A DNA stretch of 64,000 bases from Mycobacterium sp. PSTR-4-N (GTDB taxonomy: Bacteria; Actinomycetota; Actinomycetes; Mycobacteriales; Mycobacteriaceae): assembly GCF_022348085.1 (NCBI RefSeq), contig NZ_JAKRFN010000009.1, positions 1 through 64,000 of the forward strand. Reading direction: 5' to 3'. The notes beneath the pieces are model-generated. The model was not told the DNA's origin, did no database searches, and saw only the letters and a list, made by a program, of their open reading frames with translations. Below are positions 51,200-58,990 of the stretch, piece after piece (the first letter of the stretch is position 1; each line of letters opens with the position of its first letter). A program made the position numbers and the translations under genes.

Positions 51200-51826
51200 C
51201 TAGATGGTGACGACGACCTCGTTGCGCCGCCGGAACGGCAGCGTCCACGGGGGATCGTAGAACCACGCGGTCGTCTCGCCTTTGGGTTCGATACCGTTGT
51301 CCCGCAGCGTCGTTCGGAGTTCCTCGCTGCGGGCGGCGACGGCTCCCGCGCTGCGATCGCCGGTGAACGACAGCACTGCGACCGTCTGCGGTGGCACGGT
51401 GACCAGCCGGACGTTCTCGTCGTCGGGCTGCGGCAGCGTTTCCATCGACCACCTCGACGGCATGAAGAACCGGACCGTCCAACCGTCCTCGGCGTTCCCG
51501 GTCTGCGAGACGGGCGCGGTCATCGCGATCTCCTCGCTGTCCCCGTTTCTGACGGACTGGCTCACCGGCGCGGTCATCGCGATCTCGGTGTCGCGGTGGT
51601 TGCCGCCGAAGATGTAGCCGGCCAGCCGCCGGAAGCCGGCGTTGAGAGCCTTCTGCTTCTCGCCGGTCACCGTGGTCTCGGCAGCGATCCGCGAGCCGTA
51701 CTGGCGGATCTCCACCCGATCGGTCAGCGGCCGCTTGATGTAGTGGGGTTCCTCGACGGTCCGCACGCCGACGATGGACAGCGCAGACTCACCGAGCTGG
51801 CTGGCGAACTTCAGGATCGGATTCAC
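51200..51826 (-). CDS. SOUL-family heme-binding protein
   Basis: A 208-residue SOUL/HBP family protein. Characteristic are VEEPHYIKRPLTDRVEIRQYGSRIAAETTV (about 25-54), a GFRRLAGYIFGGN helix, two copies of IAMTAPVSQ flanking a short loop, and the C-terminal WFYDPPWTLPFRRRNEVVV. Members bind haem or related tetrapyrroles with low specificity. GTG 51826 has GAGGAG (51833-51838) 6 nt upstream, deciding the start. Cytosolic unless the first helix is a weak anchor. Confidence 0.87.
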   Translation of the reverse strand: MNPILKFASQLGESALSIVGVRTVEEPHYIKRPLTDRVEIRQYGSRIAAETTVTGEKQKALNAGFRRLAGYIFGGNHRDTEIAMTAPVSQSVRNGDSEEIAMTAPVSQTGNAEDGWTVRFFMPSRWSMETLPQPDDENVRLVTVPPQTVAVLSFTGDRSAGAVAARSEELRTTLRDNGIEPKGETTAWFYDPPWTLPFRRRNEVVVTI

Positions 51827-51912
51827 AACGTGCTCCTCGGCATATCGGCGATCTACCCGCGTCGCACTCGACGCAATCTTTCTTCGTCGCCGCGACGCGA
51901 TCGGATAGGCGG

Positions 51913-53136
51913 TCACATCGTCGGAGGCGTCCATTGTGCGATGAGAGCCCGCCGATGATCGGCTTCCGCGGTGCTGAGGGGCCCGGCGAGTGAGGCAGAC
52001 ATCTGCTCGATGGCCTCGGCGAAGCGCCCCTCCCGGGCGAGCAACTCGGCGCGAACGGCGTGTCCGCGGTGGTCGAGATCGATGTCGGAGAGTGCCCGTA
52101 GTCCCGCCGCGGGGCCCGACATCTCGGCGATGGCGACGGCCCGTGCCACTCGGTTGGCGGGGCTCGGTGCCACCTCTGTCAGCAGGGTGTAGAGCCGGAC
52201 GATCTCGGCCCAGTCGGTGTCGCGGTACGACGTGGCGCGCGCATGCTCCATCGCGATGGCAGCTTGCAGCTGGTAGGGATCGGCGATGCCGTCGGAGCGC
52301 CGCAGCGATGCTGCGAGCAGCCGGGACCCCTCGTCGATCGCCGCGCGGTCCCATCTGGCGCGGTCCTGATCGGCCAGAACCACCGGATGCCCGTCAGGGT
52401 CGGTGCGCGCGCCGCGACGGGCCTCGGTGAGTAGCAACAGTGCCAGCAGGGACATGGGCGCCCCCTCATCAGGCATCAGCTCGACCACCAGACGGGCGAG
52501 TCGCACGGCTTCCCGGCAGCCGTCGACATCGCTGAGGTGTGGACCCGATGTCGCGGTGTGCGCGCTGGTGTAGAGGGTGTACACGACCGCGCAGACTGCC
52601 GCGAGTCGTGACGGCAATTCCGCTGCTGATGGCACCTGGTACGGAATTCCGGCGCGGGCGATCTTGGCGCGCGTCCGAGTCAGTCGCTTGGCCACGGCTG
52701 CCTCGCTGGTCAGCAGCACCGACGCGATCTGGGTTGTCGACAGCCCGCACAGCGTTCGCAGCGCAAGGGTGACCTGGGCGGGCAGGCCGAGGGACGGATG
52801 TGCGCAGGTGAAGATCAGCCGCAGTATGTCATCCTCGACGATGTGCTCCAGGGGATCGTCGTCGACGTGGAGATCCACAGCGGCTCGCTCCTTGAACGTG
52901 CGCGCCGTCTCCCGGCGCAAGACGTCGATGGCTGCTCGCCGGGCAGTGACGGTCAGCCACGCCCTCGGGGAGTCGGGAACGCCTGTGACGGGCCATTGGG
53001 CCAGAGCCCGCAGCATCGCGTCCTGCACGGCATCCTCGGCCAGGTGCAGATCGCCGAGCTTCCGGACCAGCGTGGCGAGGATGCGCGCACCCTCGGCCCG
53101 GACCGTCTCGGCAAGCTGTTGATCTGCCCGGTTCAC
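51913..53136 (-). CDS. ECF sigma factor with long C-terminal extension (ECF42 type)
   Basis: A 407-residue ECF sigma factor: region 2 has LGDLHLAEDAVQDAMLRALAQWP and SPRAWLTVTARRAAIDVLRRE; region 4 has LCGLSTTQIASVLLTSEAAVAKRLTRTRAKI (about 154-184). After it comes an approximately 200-residue helical extension with DEGAPMSLLALLLLTEAR and DTDWAEIVRLYTLL, typical of ECF42 sigma factors. These have no anti-sigma factor and are encoded with DGPF/YCII proteins, as here. GTG 53136 overlaps the YCII stop by 4 nt. Confidence 0.9.
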   Translation of the reverse strand: MNRADQQLAETVRAEGARILATLVRKLGDLHLAEDAVQDAMLRALAQWPVTGVPDSPRAWLTVTARRAAIDVLRRETARTFKERAAVDLHVDDDPLEHIVEDDILRLIFTCAHPSLGLPAQVTLALRTLCGLSTTQIASVLLTSEAAVAKRLTRTRAKIARAGIPYQVPSAAELPSRLAAVCAVVYTLYTSAHTATSGPHLSDVDGCREAVRLARLVVELMPDEGAPMSLLALLLLTEARRGARTDPDGHPVVLADQDRARWDRAAIDEGSRLLAASLRRSDGIADPYQLQAAIAMEHARATSYRDTDWAEIVRLYTLLTEVAPSPANRVARAVAIAEMSGPAAGLRALSDIDLDHRGHAVRAELLAREGRFAEAIEQMSASLAGPLSTAEADHRRALIAQWTPPTM

Positions 53137-53483
53137 TCCCCGAATTCGATCACCGGACGGACCTCCACTGCTCCGCCCCACGCGGCGGGAATGTCCGCGG
53201 CGATTCGCAGAGCCTCGTCGAGATCGGCGGCCTCGAGGAGGTAGAAGCCGGTCAACGCTTCCTTTGTCTCGGCGTACGGGCCGTCGCTGAGCACGACCTC
53301 GCCGCCGCGAGCGCCGCGCACCCGCACCGTGGTGGCCGTCGCGGTGGGGTACAACGCGGCTCCACCGCGAATCGAGGCGCCATGGGCCGCGCCGAACTCG
53401 CCATACTCGGCCATGGTGGCCGCGTGCTCAGGCGCCGTCCAGTCGACGTCGGCGGAAAAGATGATGGCGGCGTACTGGGGCAT
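53133..53483 (-). CDS. YCII/DGPF-domain protein (ECF42 partner)
   Basis: A 116-residue YCII-fold protein: YAAIIFSADVDW, then the hallmark LSDGPYAETKEALTGFYLLEAADLDEAL with the DGPF-type motif (DGPY), and VEVRPVIEFGE at the end. YCII proteins are often enzymes or sensors; ECF42 operons nearly always encode one. ATG 53483 has a GGAG at a suitable distance. It is the first gene of the operon with the sigma factor. Confidence 0.88.
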   Translation of the reverse strand: MPQYAAIIFSADVDWTAPEHAATMAEYGEFGAAHGASIRGGAALYPTATATTVRVRGARGGEVVLSDGPYAETKEALTGFYLLEAADLDEALRIAADIPAAWGGAVEVRPVIEFGE

Positions 53484-53559
53484 CGTGTTCTCCTTCGTTC
53501 GGGCGGTCCCACTGTTGGGATCACATCAGTAAGACGATCGCGACGAACGGAAAAGGACA

Positions 53560-54027
53560 TCACCGGACTTCTCGTTCTTCTGCGTACGCCTTGAGCTGCT
53601 CGAGATCCTTGATGTGGAGGCGGCGGACCCGACGCGCCATCGCTGCCTCCACCAGCTGGCGCAGACCCGGTGGCAGTGGTGCCGTGGCGCTGAAGTCCAG
53701 GTGAACCCGCGTGTGCCGGCCATCGATGTCCTCCAGGCGGAAGGTCAGCTGCGGAGTCATCTCCCGGCCACCGGGCCCCCGATTGCGTAACCGGTAGTCG
53801 ACCGTCCGCTCGTCGGCGGCGTGGAGCACCTGACGACCCTGGGTGACCCCCTTGGTGTCGGTGAACACGATCGCCGATCCGGGGCTGCGCCCGTCGCCGT
53901 CGATGCGGCAGCGGTAGCCGGTGGCGTCCGGCCACGCCGACCACTTCAGCAATTCGTGCTCATCGGCGATCGCCCTCTGTACCGCGGCGACGGGGCGGGC
54001 GATGAGGACACTATCGGTCCAGCGCAT
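53560..54027 (-). CDS. SRPBCC-fold (START/Bet v1-like) protein
   Basis: A 155-residue SRPBCC protein that probably binds a hydrophobic ligand: an N-terminal strand with LIARPVAAVQRAIADEHELLKWSAWPDATG, a beta-rich middle (SPGSAIVFTDT, PQLTFRLEDIDGRHTRVHLDFSA) and a long C-terminal helix with PPGLRQLVEAAM. A perfect AGGAGGT site precedes ATG 54027. It is transcribed away from the MarR gene and shares the palindromic region 54043-54075, so MarR likely controls it. Confidence 0.8.
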   Translation of the reverse strand: MRWTDSVLIARPVAAVQRAIADEHELLKWSAWPDATGYRCRIDGDGRSPGSAIVFTDTKGVTQGRQVLHAADERTVDYRLRNRGPGGREMTPQLTFRLEDIDGRHTRVHLDFSATAPLPPGLRQLVEAAMARRVRRLHIKDLEQLKAYAEEREVR

Positions 54028-54042
54028 GGCACCTCCTGAATG

Positions 54043-54075
54043 ATTCGATGATCGAATGATACGTTGATCGAATCA
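54043..54075. promoter_or_regulatory. MarR-type operator cluster between SRPBCC and MarR genes
   Basis: ATTCGATGATCGAAT (54043-54057) is a palindrome with 7-bp arms around a single G. A second imperfect palindrome, TGATCGAATCA (54065-54075), repeats the half-site GATCGAAT and ends in the ATG of the MarR gene. The 47-bp divergent intergenic region is almost wholly occupied by these sites, the layout expected for an autoregulated MarR. Confidence 0.65.
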
Positions 54076-54518
54076 TGGTGGACAGCGGTGCGGACGTTCT
54101 GACGGCATGTCGCGACCTCTGGCGCGCCATGGAGAATTTCGACGAAGCGGCATGCCGGGCGCTGAGGATCGGGCGCAGCGATCTGCGGGCGCTCAATGCG
54201 CTCGAGGAGGGCCCGCGCAGCGCGGCGTGGCTGGCCGAACACCTCGGACTGTCGCGCGGATCGGTGACCGCGCTCGTCGATCGTCTCGAAGCGGCACGCC
54301 TGGTCGAGCGTCGCGCCGCCGAGCGTGACCGGCGCAGTGTGATGGTCGCGCTCCGGGACGCCACCTGGCGTGCGCTCGCCGACATCTACCGCCCCCTCGG
54401 ACAGCGGGTCGCCGCGGCGGGCGCCGGGCTGACCGAGCGGGACCGGCGCGCGCTGGTTCAGGGGCTCGACGCGATCGCGGCGGCCTTCACCCAGGCGCAA
54501 CCCGGGGATGGCCGATGA
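54075..54518 (+). CDS. MarR-family transcriptional regulator
   Basis: A 147-residue MarR regulator. Winged helix: ALNALEEGPRSAAWLAEHLGLSRGSVTALVDRLEAARLVERRAAERDRRSVMVAL (about residues 41-96), with the helix-turn-helix and the wing DRRS in place. It probably binds the palindromes in the adjoining intergenic region. ATG 54075 lies within one of them. It overlaps the menC start by 4 nt (ATGA), so menC is co-translated with it. Confidence 0.87.
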   Translation: MVDSGADVLTACRDLWRAMENFDEAACRALRIGRSDLRALNALEEGPRSAAWLAEHLGLSRGSVTALVDRLEAARLVERRAAERDRRSVMVALRDATWRALADIYRPLGQRVAAAGAGLTERDRRALVQGLDAIAAAFTQAQPGDGR

Positions 54519-55480
54519 TCGACGAGATGGATCTCGCCGACCTCCTCGACCGTGTGCACGTCGTCGCCCTTCCGATGCGCGTGCGGTTCCGCGGCATCAC
54601 CACGCGAGAGGTCGCGCTGATAGAAGGCCCGGCCGGCTGGGGCGAGTTCGGCGCGTTCGTCGAATACGGCCCCGCCGAGGCCGCGCACTGGCTGGCCGCC
54701 GCGCTCGAGGCCGCGAATCAACCGCTGCCGCCGACGCAGCGAGACAGCATCCCGATCAATGCGACGGTGCCCGCGGTGTCTGCCGGGCAGGTCCCGGAGG
54801 TACTGGCCCGGTTCCCCGGTGCCCGCACCGCCAAGGTCAAGGTCGCCGAACCCGGGCAATCGCTGGCCGACGACGTCGCCCGTGTCAACGCCGTGCGCGC
54901 GCTCGTACCCACCGTTCGCGTCGACGCCAACGGCGGCTGGACCGTCGAGGACGCCGTCGCCGCCGCCGCGGCACTGACCACCGATGGGCCGCTGGAGTAC
55001 CTCGAACAGCCCTGCGCGACGGTCCCTGAGCTGGTCGAAGTGCGTCGCCGCGTCGATGTTCCGGTCGCGGCCGACGAGAGCATCCGCAAGGCCGAGGATC
55101 CGCTGCACGTGGTGCGCTCGCAGGCTGCCGACATCGCGGTGCTCAAGGTTGCCCCGCTGGGCGGGGTCCGGGCCATGCTGGCGATCGCCGCACAGATCGA
55201 CATCCCGATCGTGGTGTCGAGCGCCCTGGACTCGGCGGTCGGCATCGGCGCGGGCCTCGTCGCGGCCGGCTGCCTGCCGCGGCTGCCGCACGCCTGCGGG
55301 CTGGGCACCGGCAGCCTGTTCGTCGAGGACGTGGCCGAGCCGGCGCCGCCCGTCGACGGGTTCCTTCCCGCGACGGCGGTGACGCCGGACCCGGCGCGGT
55401 TGAGCGCCCTGGCGGCAGACCCCCGGCGCCGTCAGTGGTGGATCGAGCGCATCCGGGAGTGCTGGCCGCTCGTGTCCTGA
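54515..55480 (+). CDS. menC: o-Succinylbenzoate synthase
   Basis: A 321-residue enolase-superfamily enzyme that dehydrates SHCHC to o-succinylbenzoate. The catalytic Lys is in AKVKVAEPG (about residue 107), the metal ligands are VRVDANGGW (Asp about 138), LEQPCAT (Glu about 167) and AADESI (Asp about 190), and the second Lys is in VLKVAPLGG (about 213). The N-terminal LPMRVRFRGITTREVALIEGPAGWGEF is typical of actinobacterial MenC. ATG 54515 overlaps the MarR stop; ATG 54527 is an alternative. Confidence 0.95.
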   Translation: MIDEMDLADLLDRVHVVALPMRVRFRGITTREVALIEGPAGWGEFGAFVEYGPAEAAHWLAAALEAANQPLPPTQRDSIPINATVPAVSAGQVPEVLARFPGARTAKVKVAEPGQSLADDVARVNAVRALVPTVRVDANGGWTVEDAVAAAAALTTDGPLEYLEQPCATVPELVEVRRRVDVPVAADESIRKAEDPLHVVRSQAADIAVLKVAPLGGVRAMLAIAAQIDIPIVVSSALDSAVGIGAGLVAAGCLPRLPHACGLGTGSLFVEDVAEPAPPVDGFLPATAVTPDPARLSALAADPRRRQWWIERIRECWPLVS

Positions 55481-55534
55481 TCTGTGGGATGCATGGCCTG
55501 GACGCCACGACCACAGTCCCCGAGACTGAGGACC

Positions 55535-56497
55535 ATGGCGCGGCAGGTTGTGATCCTCGGCTTCGAGGGTGTGCAGGCGCTCGACATGATCGGTCCGTTC
55601 GACGTGTTCACCGGGGCGTCGCTGTACGCCGGCAGCCTCGGGGTAGACGGCTATGACGTGTGCGTCGTCTCCGCGGGCGGCGCACCGGTCAGCACCGGCA
55701 CCGGCCTGACGCTGGTGGCGAATCCGCTGCCCGATCCCGCCGCGCCGATCGACACCGTCGTGCTGCCCGGCGGTGCCGGCACCGAGGTCGCCCGCAAGGA
55801 CCCCGCCGTCATCGACTGGATCGCCGCTGTCGCGCCGCACGCCCGGCGCGTCGTCAGCGTGTGCAGCGGCGCAGTGCTGGCTGCCGAGGCCGGGTTGCTG
55901 GACGGGTGCGTGGCCACCACGCATTGGGCGTTCGCACCGCAGCTGGCATCGGAGTTCCCGGCGATCACCGTCGACCCGGACCCGATCTTCGTCCGCAGCT
56001 CCGAGCGGGTGTGGACGGCCGCGGGCGTGACGGCTGGCATCGACCTCGCGTTGGCGCTCGTCGAAGACGATCTCGGCACCAACGCCGCGCAGACAGTGGC
56101 CCGTCACCTGGTGATGTACCTGCGCCGGCCGGGCGGGCAGACGCAGTTCGCGGCGCCGGTGTGGATGCCACGCGCCCGCCGCACCCCGATCCGCGACGTG
56201 CAGGAGGCCATCGACGCCGCGCCCGGCGACGCGCACAGCATCGCCGAGTTGGCCCGGCGCGCGGCGATGAGCCCGCGGCACTTCACCCGCGTGTTCACCG
56301 ACGAGGTGGGTGAGGCGCCCGGCGCCTATGTCGAGCGGGTCCGCGTCGAGGCGGCCCGCCGCCAGCTGCAGGAGACCGACGATCCCGTCACGGTGATCGC
56401 CGCGCGGTGCGGATTCGGCTCGGCCGAGACGCTGCGCCGCAACTTCGTCCGCCGTCTCGGTGTGTCCCCCGATCAGTATCGAAAAGCGTTCGCCTGA
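55535..56497 (+). CDS. GlxA-family transcriptional regulator (DJ-1/PfpI plus AraC)
   Basis: A 320-residue regulator: an N-terminal DJ-1/PfpI domain (QVVILGFEGVQALDMIGPFDVF, VVLPGGAG, and the nucleophile-elbow Cys in SVCSGAVLAAEAGLL, about residue 111) and a C-terminal AraC HTH pair (HSIAELARRAAMSPRHFTRVF about 230-250; CGFGSAETLRRNF about 291-303). It probably senses a small molecule and may control the DJ-1 gene 14 nt downstream. TGAGGA precedes ATG 55535. Confidence 0.9.
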   Translation: MARQVVILGFEGVQALDMIGPFDVFTGASLYAGSLGVDGYDVCVVSAGGAPVSTGTGLTLVANPLPDPAAPIDTVVLPGGAGTEVARKDPAVIDWIAAVAPHARRVVSVCSGAVLAAEAGLLDGCVATTHWAFAPQLASEFPAITVDPDPIFVRSSERVWTAAGVTAGIDLALALVEDDLGTNAAQTVARHLVMYLRRPGGQTQFAAPVWMPRARRTPIRDVQEAIDAAPGDAHSIAELARRAAMSPRHFTRVFTDEVGEAPGAYVERVRVEAARRQLQETDDPVTVIAARCGFGSAETLRRNFVRRLGVSPDQYRKAFA

Positions 56498-56511
56498 AGG
56501 GAGTTTCGACC

Positions 56512-57231
56512 ATGCAGGTCGCGATCGTGCTCTATCCCGGGTTCACTGCCCTGGACTTCATCGGACCTTACGAATGCCTGCGATGGCTGCCCGACACCGA
56601 GGTCCGCTTCGTCTGGCATGAGCCCGGGCCCATCGCCGCGGATTCGCAGGTGCTGCTCGTCGGGGCCACCCACAGCTTCGACGAGACCCCGGCGCCGGAC
56701 ATCGTGCTGATCCCCGGCGGCATGACCACACTCGAGCACGCCCGCGACAAGAAGGTGCTCGAGTGGGTGCGCCACGCCCACGAGACGTCGACGTGGACGG
56801 CGTCGGTGTGCTCGGGGTCGGTGATCCTGGCCGCCGCCGGCCTGCTCACGGGGAAGCGCGCGACATCGCACTGGGCGGCCCTGCCGGTGCTGCGGACGTT
56901 CGGGGTGACGCCGGTCGGCGACGAGCGGATCGTGGCCGCCGACGAGCGCATCGTCACCTGCGCCGGCGTCTCGGCGGGCATCGACCTGGGCTTGTGGCTG
57001 ACCGGCCGCATCGGCGGCGAGGCCAAGGCCAAGGTCATCCAGCTGTCGATGGAGTACGACCCGCAACCGCCGTTCGACTCCGGGCACATGTCGAAGGCGT
57101 CCGCGTCGACCAAGGCCGCCGCCACTGCGCTGATGAGCCGCGACCTGGCCAAACCCGCGTCGCTCGCGGCGGCCGGCGGCCTGATGTGGGATGCCGCCCT
57201 CGCGCGAATCCGGCGCGCCAATCGACACTGA
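56512..57231 (+). CDS. DJ-1/PfpI family protein (isonitrile hydratase-like)
   Basis: A 239-residue stand-alone DJ-1/PfpI protein: VAIVLYPGFTALDFIGPYECLRW at the start, VLIPGGMTTL, the nucleophile Cys in SVCSGSVILAAAGLLTG (about residue 103), HWAALPVL and VTCAGVSAGIDLGLWL. It closely follows the pattern of the DJ-1 half of the preceding regulator but lacks the HTH. Some members hydrate isonitriles. AAGGGAG sits well before ATG 56512. Co-transcribed with the regulator. Confidence 0.87.
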   Translation: MQVAIVLYPGFTALDFIGPYECLRWLPDTEVRFVWHEPGPIAADSQVLLVGATHSFDETPAPDIVLIPGGMTTLEHARDKKVLEWVRHAHETSTWTASVCSGSVILAAAGLLTGKRATSHWAALPVLRTFGVTPVGDERIVAADERIVTCAGVSAGIDLGLWLTGRIGGEAKAKVIQLSMEYDPQPPFDSGHMSKASASTKAAATALMSRDLAKPASLAAAGGLMWDAALARIRRANRH

Positions 57232-57238
57232 GCGTCGG

Positions 57239-58171
57239 TCAGCGCGCCGAAATCGCGGCCCGAACAGTCGCGATCACCTTCTCCGGATACTCGACGATGT
57301 CGAGCCACGTGAAGCGAAGGACCTGCCAGTTCATCAACACGATGTCGTTCTGACGGCTGCGATCACGGTGGAATTCCGCTGTGCCGCTGTGGAAGGCGAA
57401 GCCGTCGACCTCGATCGCCACCTTGGCTCGAACGAACGCGATGTCGACCCGGTAGTTGCCGATGCGGTAGTTGGCTTTCCACCCGGTGATCCGGGCACCG
57501 CGGAGCAGCCCGTGAATACGGCGTTCCGCCTCGGACCGGGCTCCATCGGATGCGGCGTGCAGGAGCATCCGTGCCCGGGGCGCACCCGTTCGTCCCTTGT
57601 TCCGCAGATGCGCCTGCCACAGGCTGTGTACATCGACACGTAGCTGCAGCGCGTTGTCCATCAGCTTGGCGCCGTCGCGACGTCGCGCAGCGGCTTCCAC
57701 GACGGTCAGCGGCAGGGCGGTCACCCGTACGCCCCGCAGCTCGACCACGTCGGGCGGCATCAAGTCACGTCGTCGCACGCGTGTCCCATCGTGCCGTCGA
57801 CCGTGGCTGTCACGCGGCACCGTCACCTCGAGCCTCTCCGGTACGAAATGTGTCAATCCATGCCACCAGGCTGCGGTCAGTCCGCTGGCAGCCGAGCGGG
57901 CACCGTAACCCCAGACGGCCGCGCGGACCCGGGCTGCGTCGGTGAACGGACGGTCATCGACGAAGTACACGCCCCGTCCGGTTCTGCGCCAGCGGCCCGA
58001 TTGCACGCGATGGCGCACTGCCCGTCCGCTAAGACCGGCCGATCGCGCCTGGTCGAGGGTGATCACGCCGTCCTGGTCGCGCAGATAATCGCTGAGCACG
58101 TCAGGTGGGACGCACACGACGCGCGAACGGTTCCACTCCCGGCGAATCCGGCGCGCAAACCGACGCCGCAT
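57239..58171 (-). CDS. AbiEi-type N-terminal domain fused to DUF559 nuclease-like domain
   Basis: A 310-residue protein. The first half resembles the AbiEi antitoxin family winged helix ([41 protein letters not shown], about residues 30-70) and its transfer-like region; the C-terminus is a DUF559 restriction-endonuclease-like fold ([19 protein letters not shown] about 242-260, [13 protein letters not shown] about 281). No AbiEii toxin gene is adjacent, so a toxin-antitoxin role is not supported here. Start uncertain: ATG 58171 or a GTG about 20 codons later. Confidence 0.75.
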   Translation of the reverse strand: MRRRFARRIRREWNRSRVVCVPPDVLSDYLRDQDGVITLDQARSAGLSGRAVRHRVQSGRWRRTGRGVYFVDDRPFTDAARVRAAVWGYGARSAASGLTAAWWHGLTHFVPERLEVTVPRDSHGRRHDGTRVRRRDLMPPDVVELRGVRVTALPLTVVEAAARRRDGAKLMDNALQLRVDVHSLWQAHLRNKGRTGAPRARMLLHAASDGARSEAERRIHGLLRGARITGWKANYRIGNYRVDIAFVRAKVAIEVDGFAFHSGTAEFHRDRSRQNDIVLMNWQVLRFTWLDIVEYPEKVIATVRAAISAR

Positions 58172-58193
58172 GTCGGTTGGCGCGCCCGATTCG

Positions 58194-58199
58194 TACGAT
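58194..58199 (+). promoter_or_regulatory. -10 element (TACGAT) of the bpoC-menD operon
   Basis: TACGAT fits TANNNT and lies 6 nt before GTG 58206, predicting a leaderless transcript and supporting that start over an in-frame ATG at 58170. Confidence 0.5.
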
Positions 58200-58205
58200 T
58201 GCGGG

Positions 58206-58988
58206 GTGAATTTGGCCTACGACGATCGCGGTACCGGCGATCCGGTGCTCTTCATCGCGGGTCGTGGGGGCGCAGGTCGCACCTGGCATCTGCATCAGGT
58301 GCCGGTCTTCGCCCGCGCGGGCTACCGCTGTGTGACGTTCGACAACCGCGGGGTGGGCGCCACGGAGAACGCCGACGGGTTCACGACCGAGACGATGGTC
58401 GGCGATGTCGTCGACATCATCGAGAAGCTGGGCCTGGCCCCGGTGCGCATCGTCGCGCTGTCGATGGGCTCCTACATCGCCCAGGAGCTGATGGTGGCGC
58501 GCCCCGATCTCGTGCGCTCGGCGGTGCTGATGGCCACCCGCGGCCGCCACGACCGCGCCCGGGATTTCTTCTGGCGCGGCGAGGAGGCGCTGGCCGCATC
58601 GGGGATCGAGCTCCCTGTCGAGTTCGAAGCCAAAGTGCGCCTGCTGGAAAGCTTTTCGCCGAAGACGCTGAACGACGGCAACGCGGTGCGCGACTGGATC
58701 GACATGTTCACGATGTGGCCGCAGAAGCCGACCCCGGGGATGCGCACTCAGCTGTCGATCGCGCCGCAGAGCAGCCGGCTGGCCGCCTACCAGAACGTGC
58801 AGACCCCGGCGCTGGTGATCGGGTTCGCCGACGACGTCGTGCTGCCCGCCTACCTCGGCCGCGAGGTGGCCAACGCGATGCCGAACGCGACGTTCCTGGA
58901 GATCCCCGGCACCGGACACCTCGGCTTCATCGAGAAGCCGCAGGTGGTCAACACCGCGATCCTCAATTTCTTCGCCGATACCCTGTAG
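58206..58988 (+). CDS. bpoC: Alpha/beta hydrolase (BpoC-like)
   Basis: A 260-residue alpha/beta hydrolase very like H37Rv BpoC (Rv0554): [27 protein letters not shown] at the start, [15 protein letters not shown], the nucleophile elbow [13 protein letters not shown] (Ser about residue 92) and [14 protein letters not shown] and GTGHLGF for the Asp and His. Named a bromoperoxidase, it has no proven role; its place just before menD has led to a suggested MenH function. GTG 58206 follows a -10 by 6 nt. Confidence 0.88.
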   Translation: MNLAYDDRGTGDPVLFIAGRGGAGRTWHLHQVPVFARAGYRCVTFDNRGVGATENADGFTTETMVGDVVDIIEKLGLAPVRIVALSMGSYIAQELMVARPDLVRSAVLMATRGRHDRARDFFWRGEEALAASGIELPVEFEAKVRLLESFSPKTLNDGNAVRDWIDMFTMWPQKPTPGMRTQLSIAPQSSRLAAYQNVQTPALVIGFADDVVLPAYLGREVANAMPNATFLEIPGTGHLGFIEKPQVVNTAILNFFADTL

Positions 58989-58990
58989 TG

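Noticed and set aside
54458..56281. Long minus-strand open frame opposite menC and the GlxA-type gene
   Set aside because: Its composition is Arg/Gly/His-rich without domains, and it lies opposite two well-supported genes; a high-GC codon-bias artefact.
57239..58171. Type IV toxin-antitoxin (AbiE) system
   Set aside because: There is an AbiEi-like N-terminal domain but no AbiEii nucleotidyltransferase gene on either side, and the C-terminus is DUF559.
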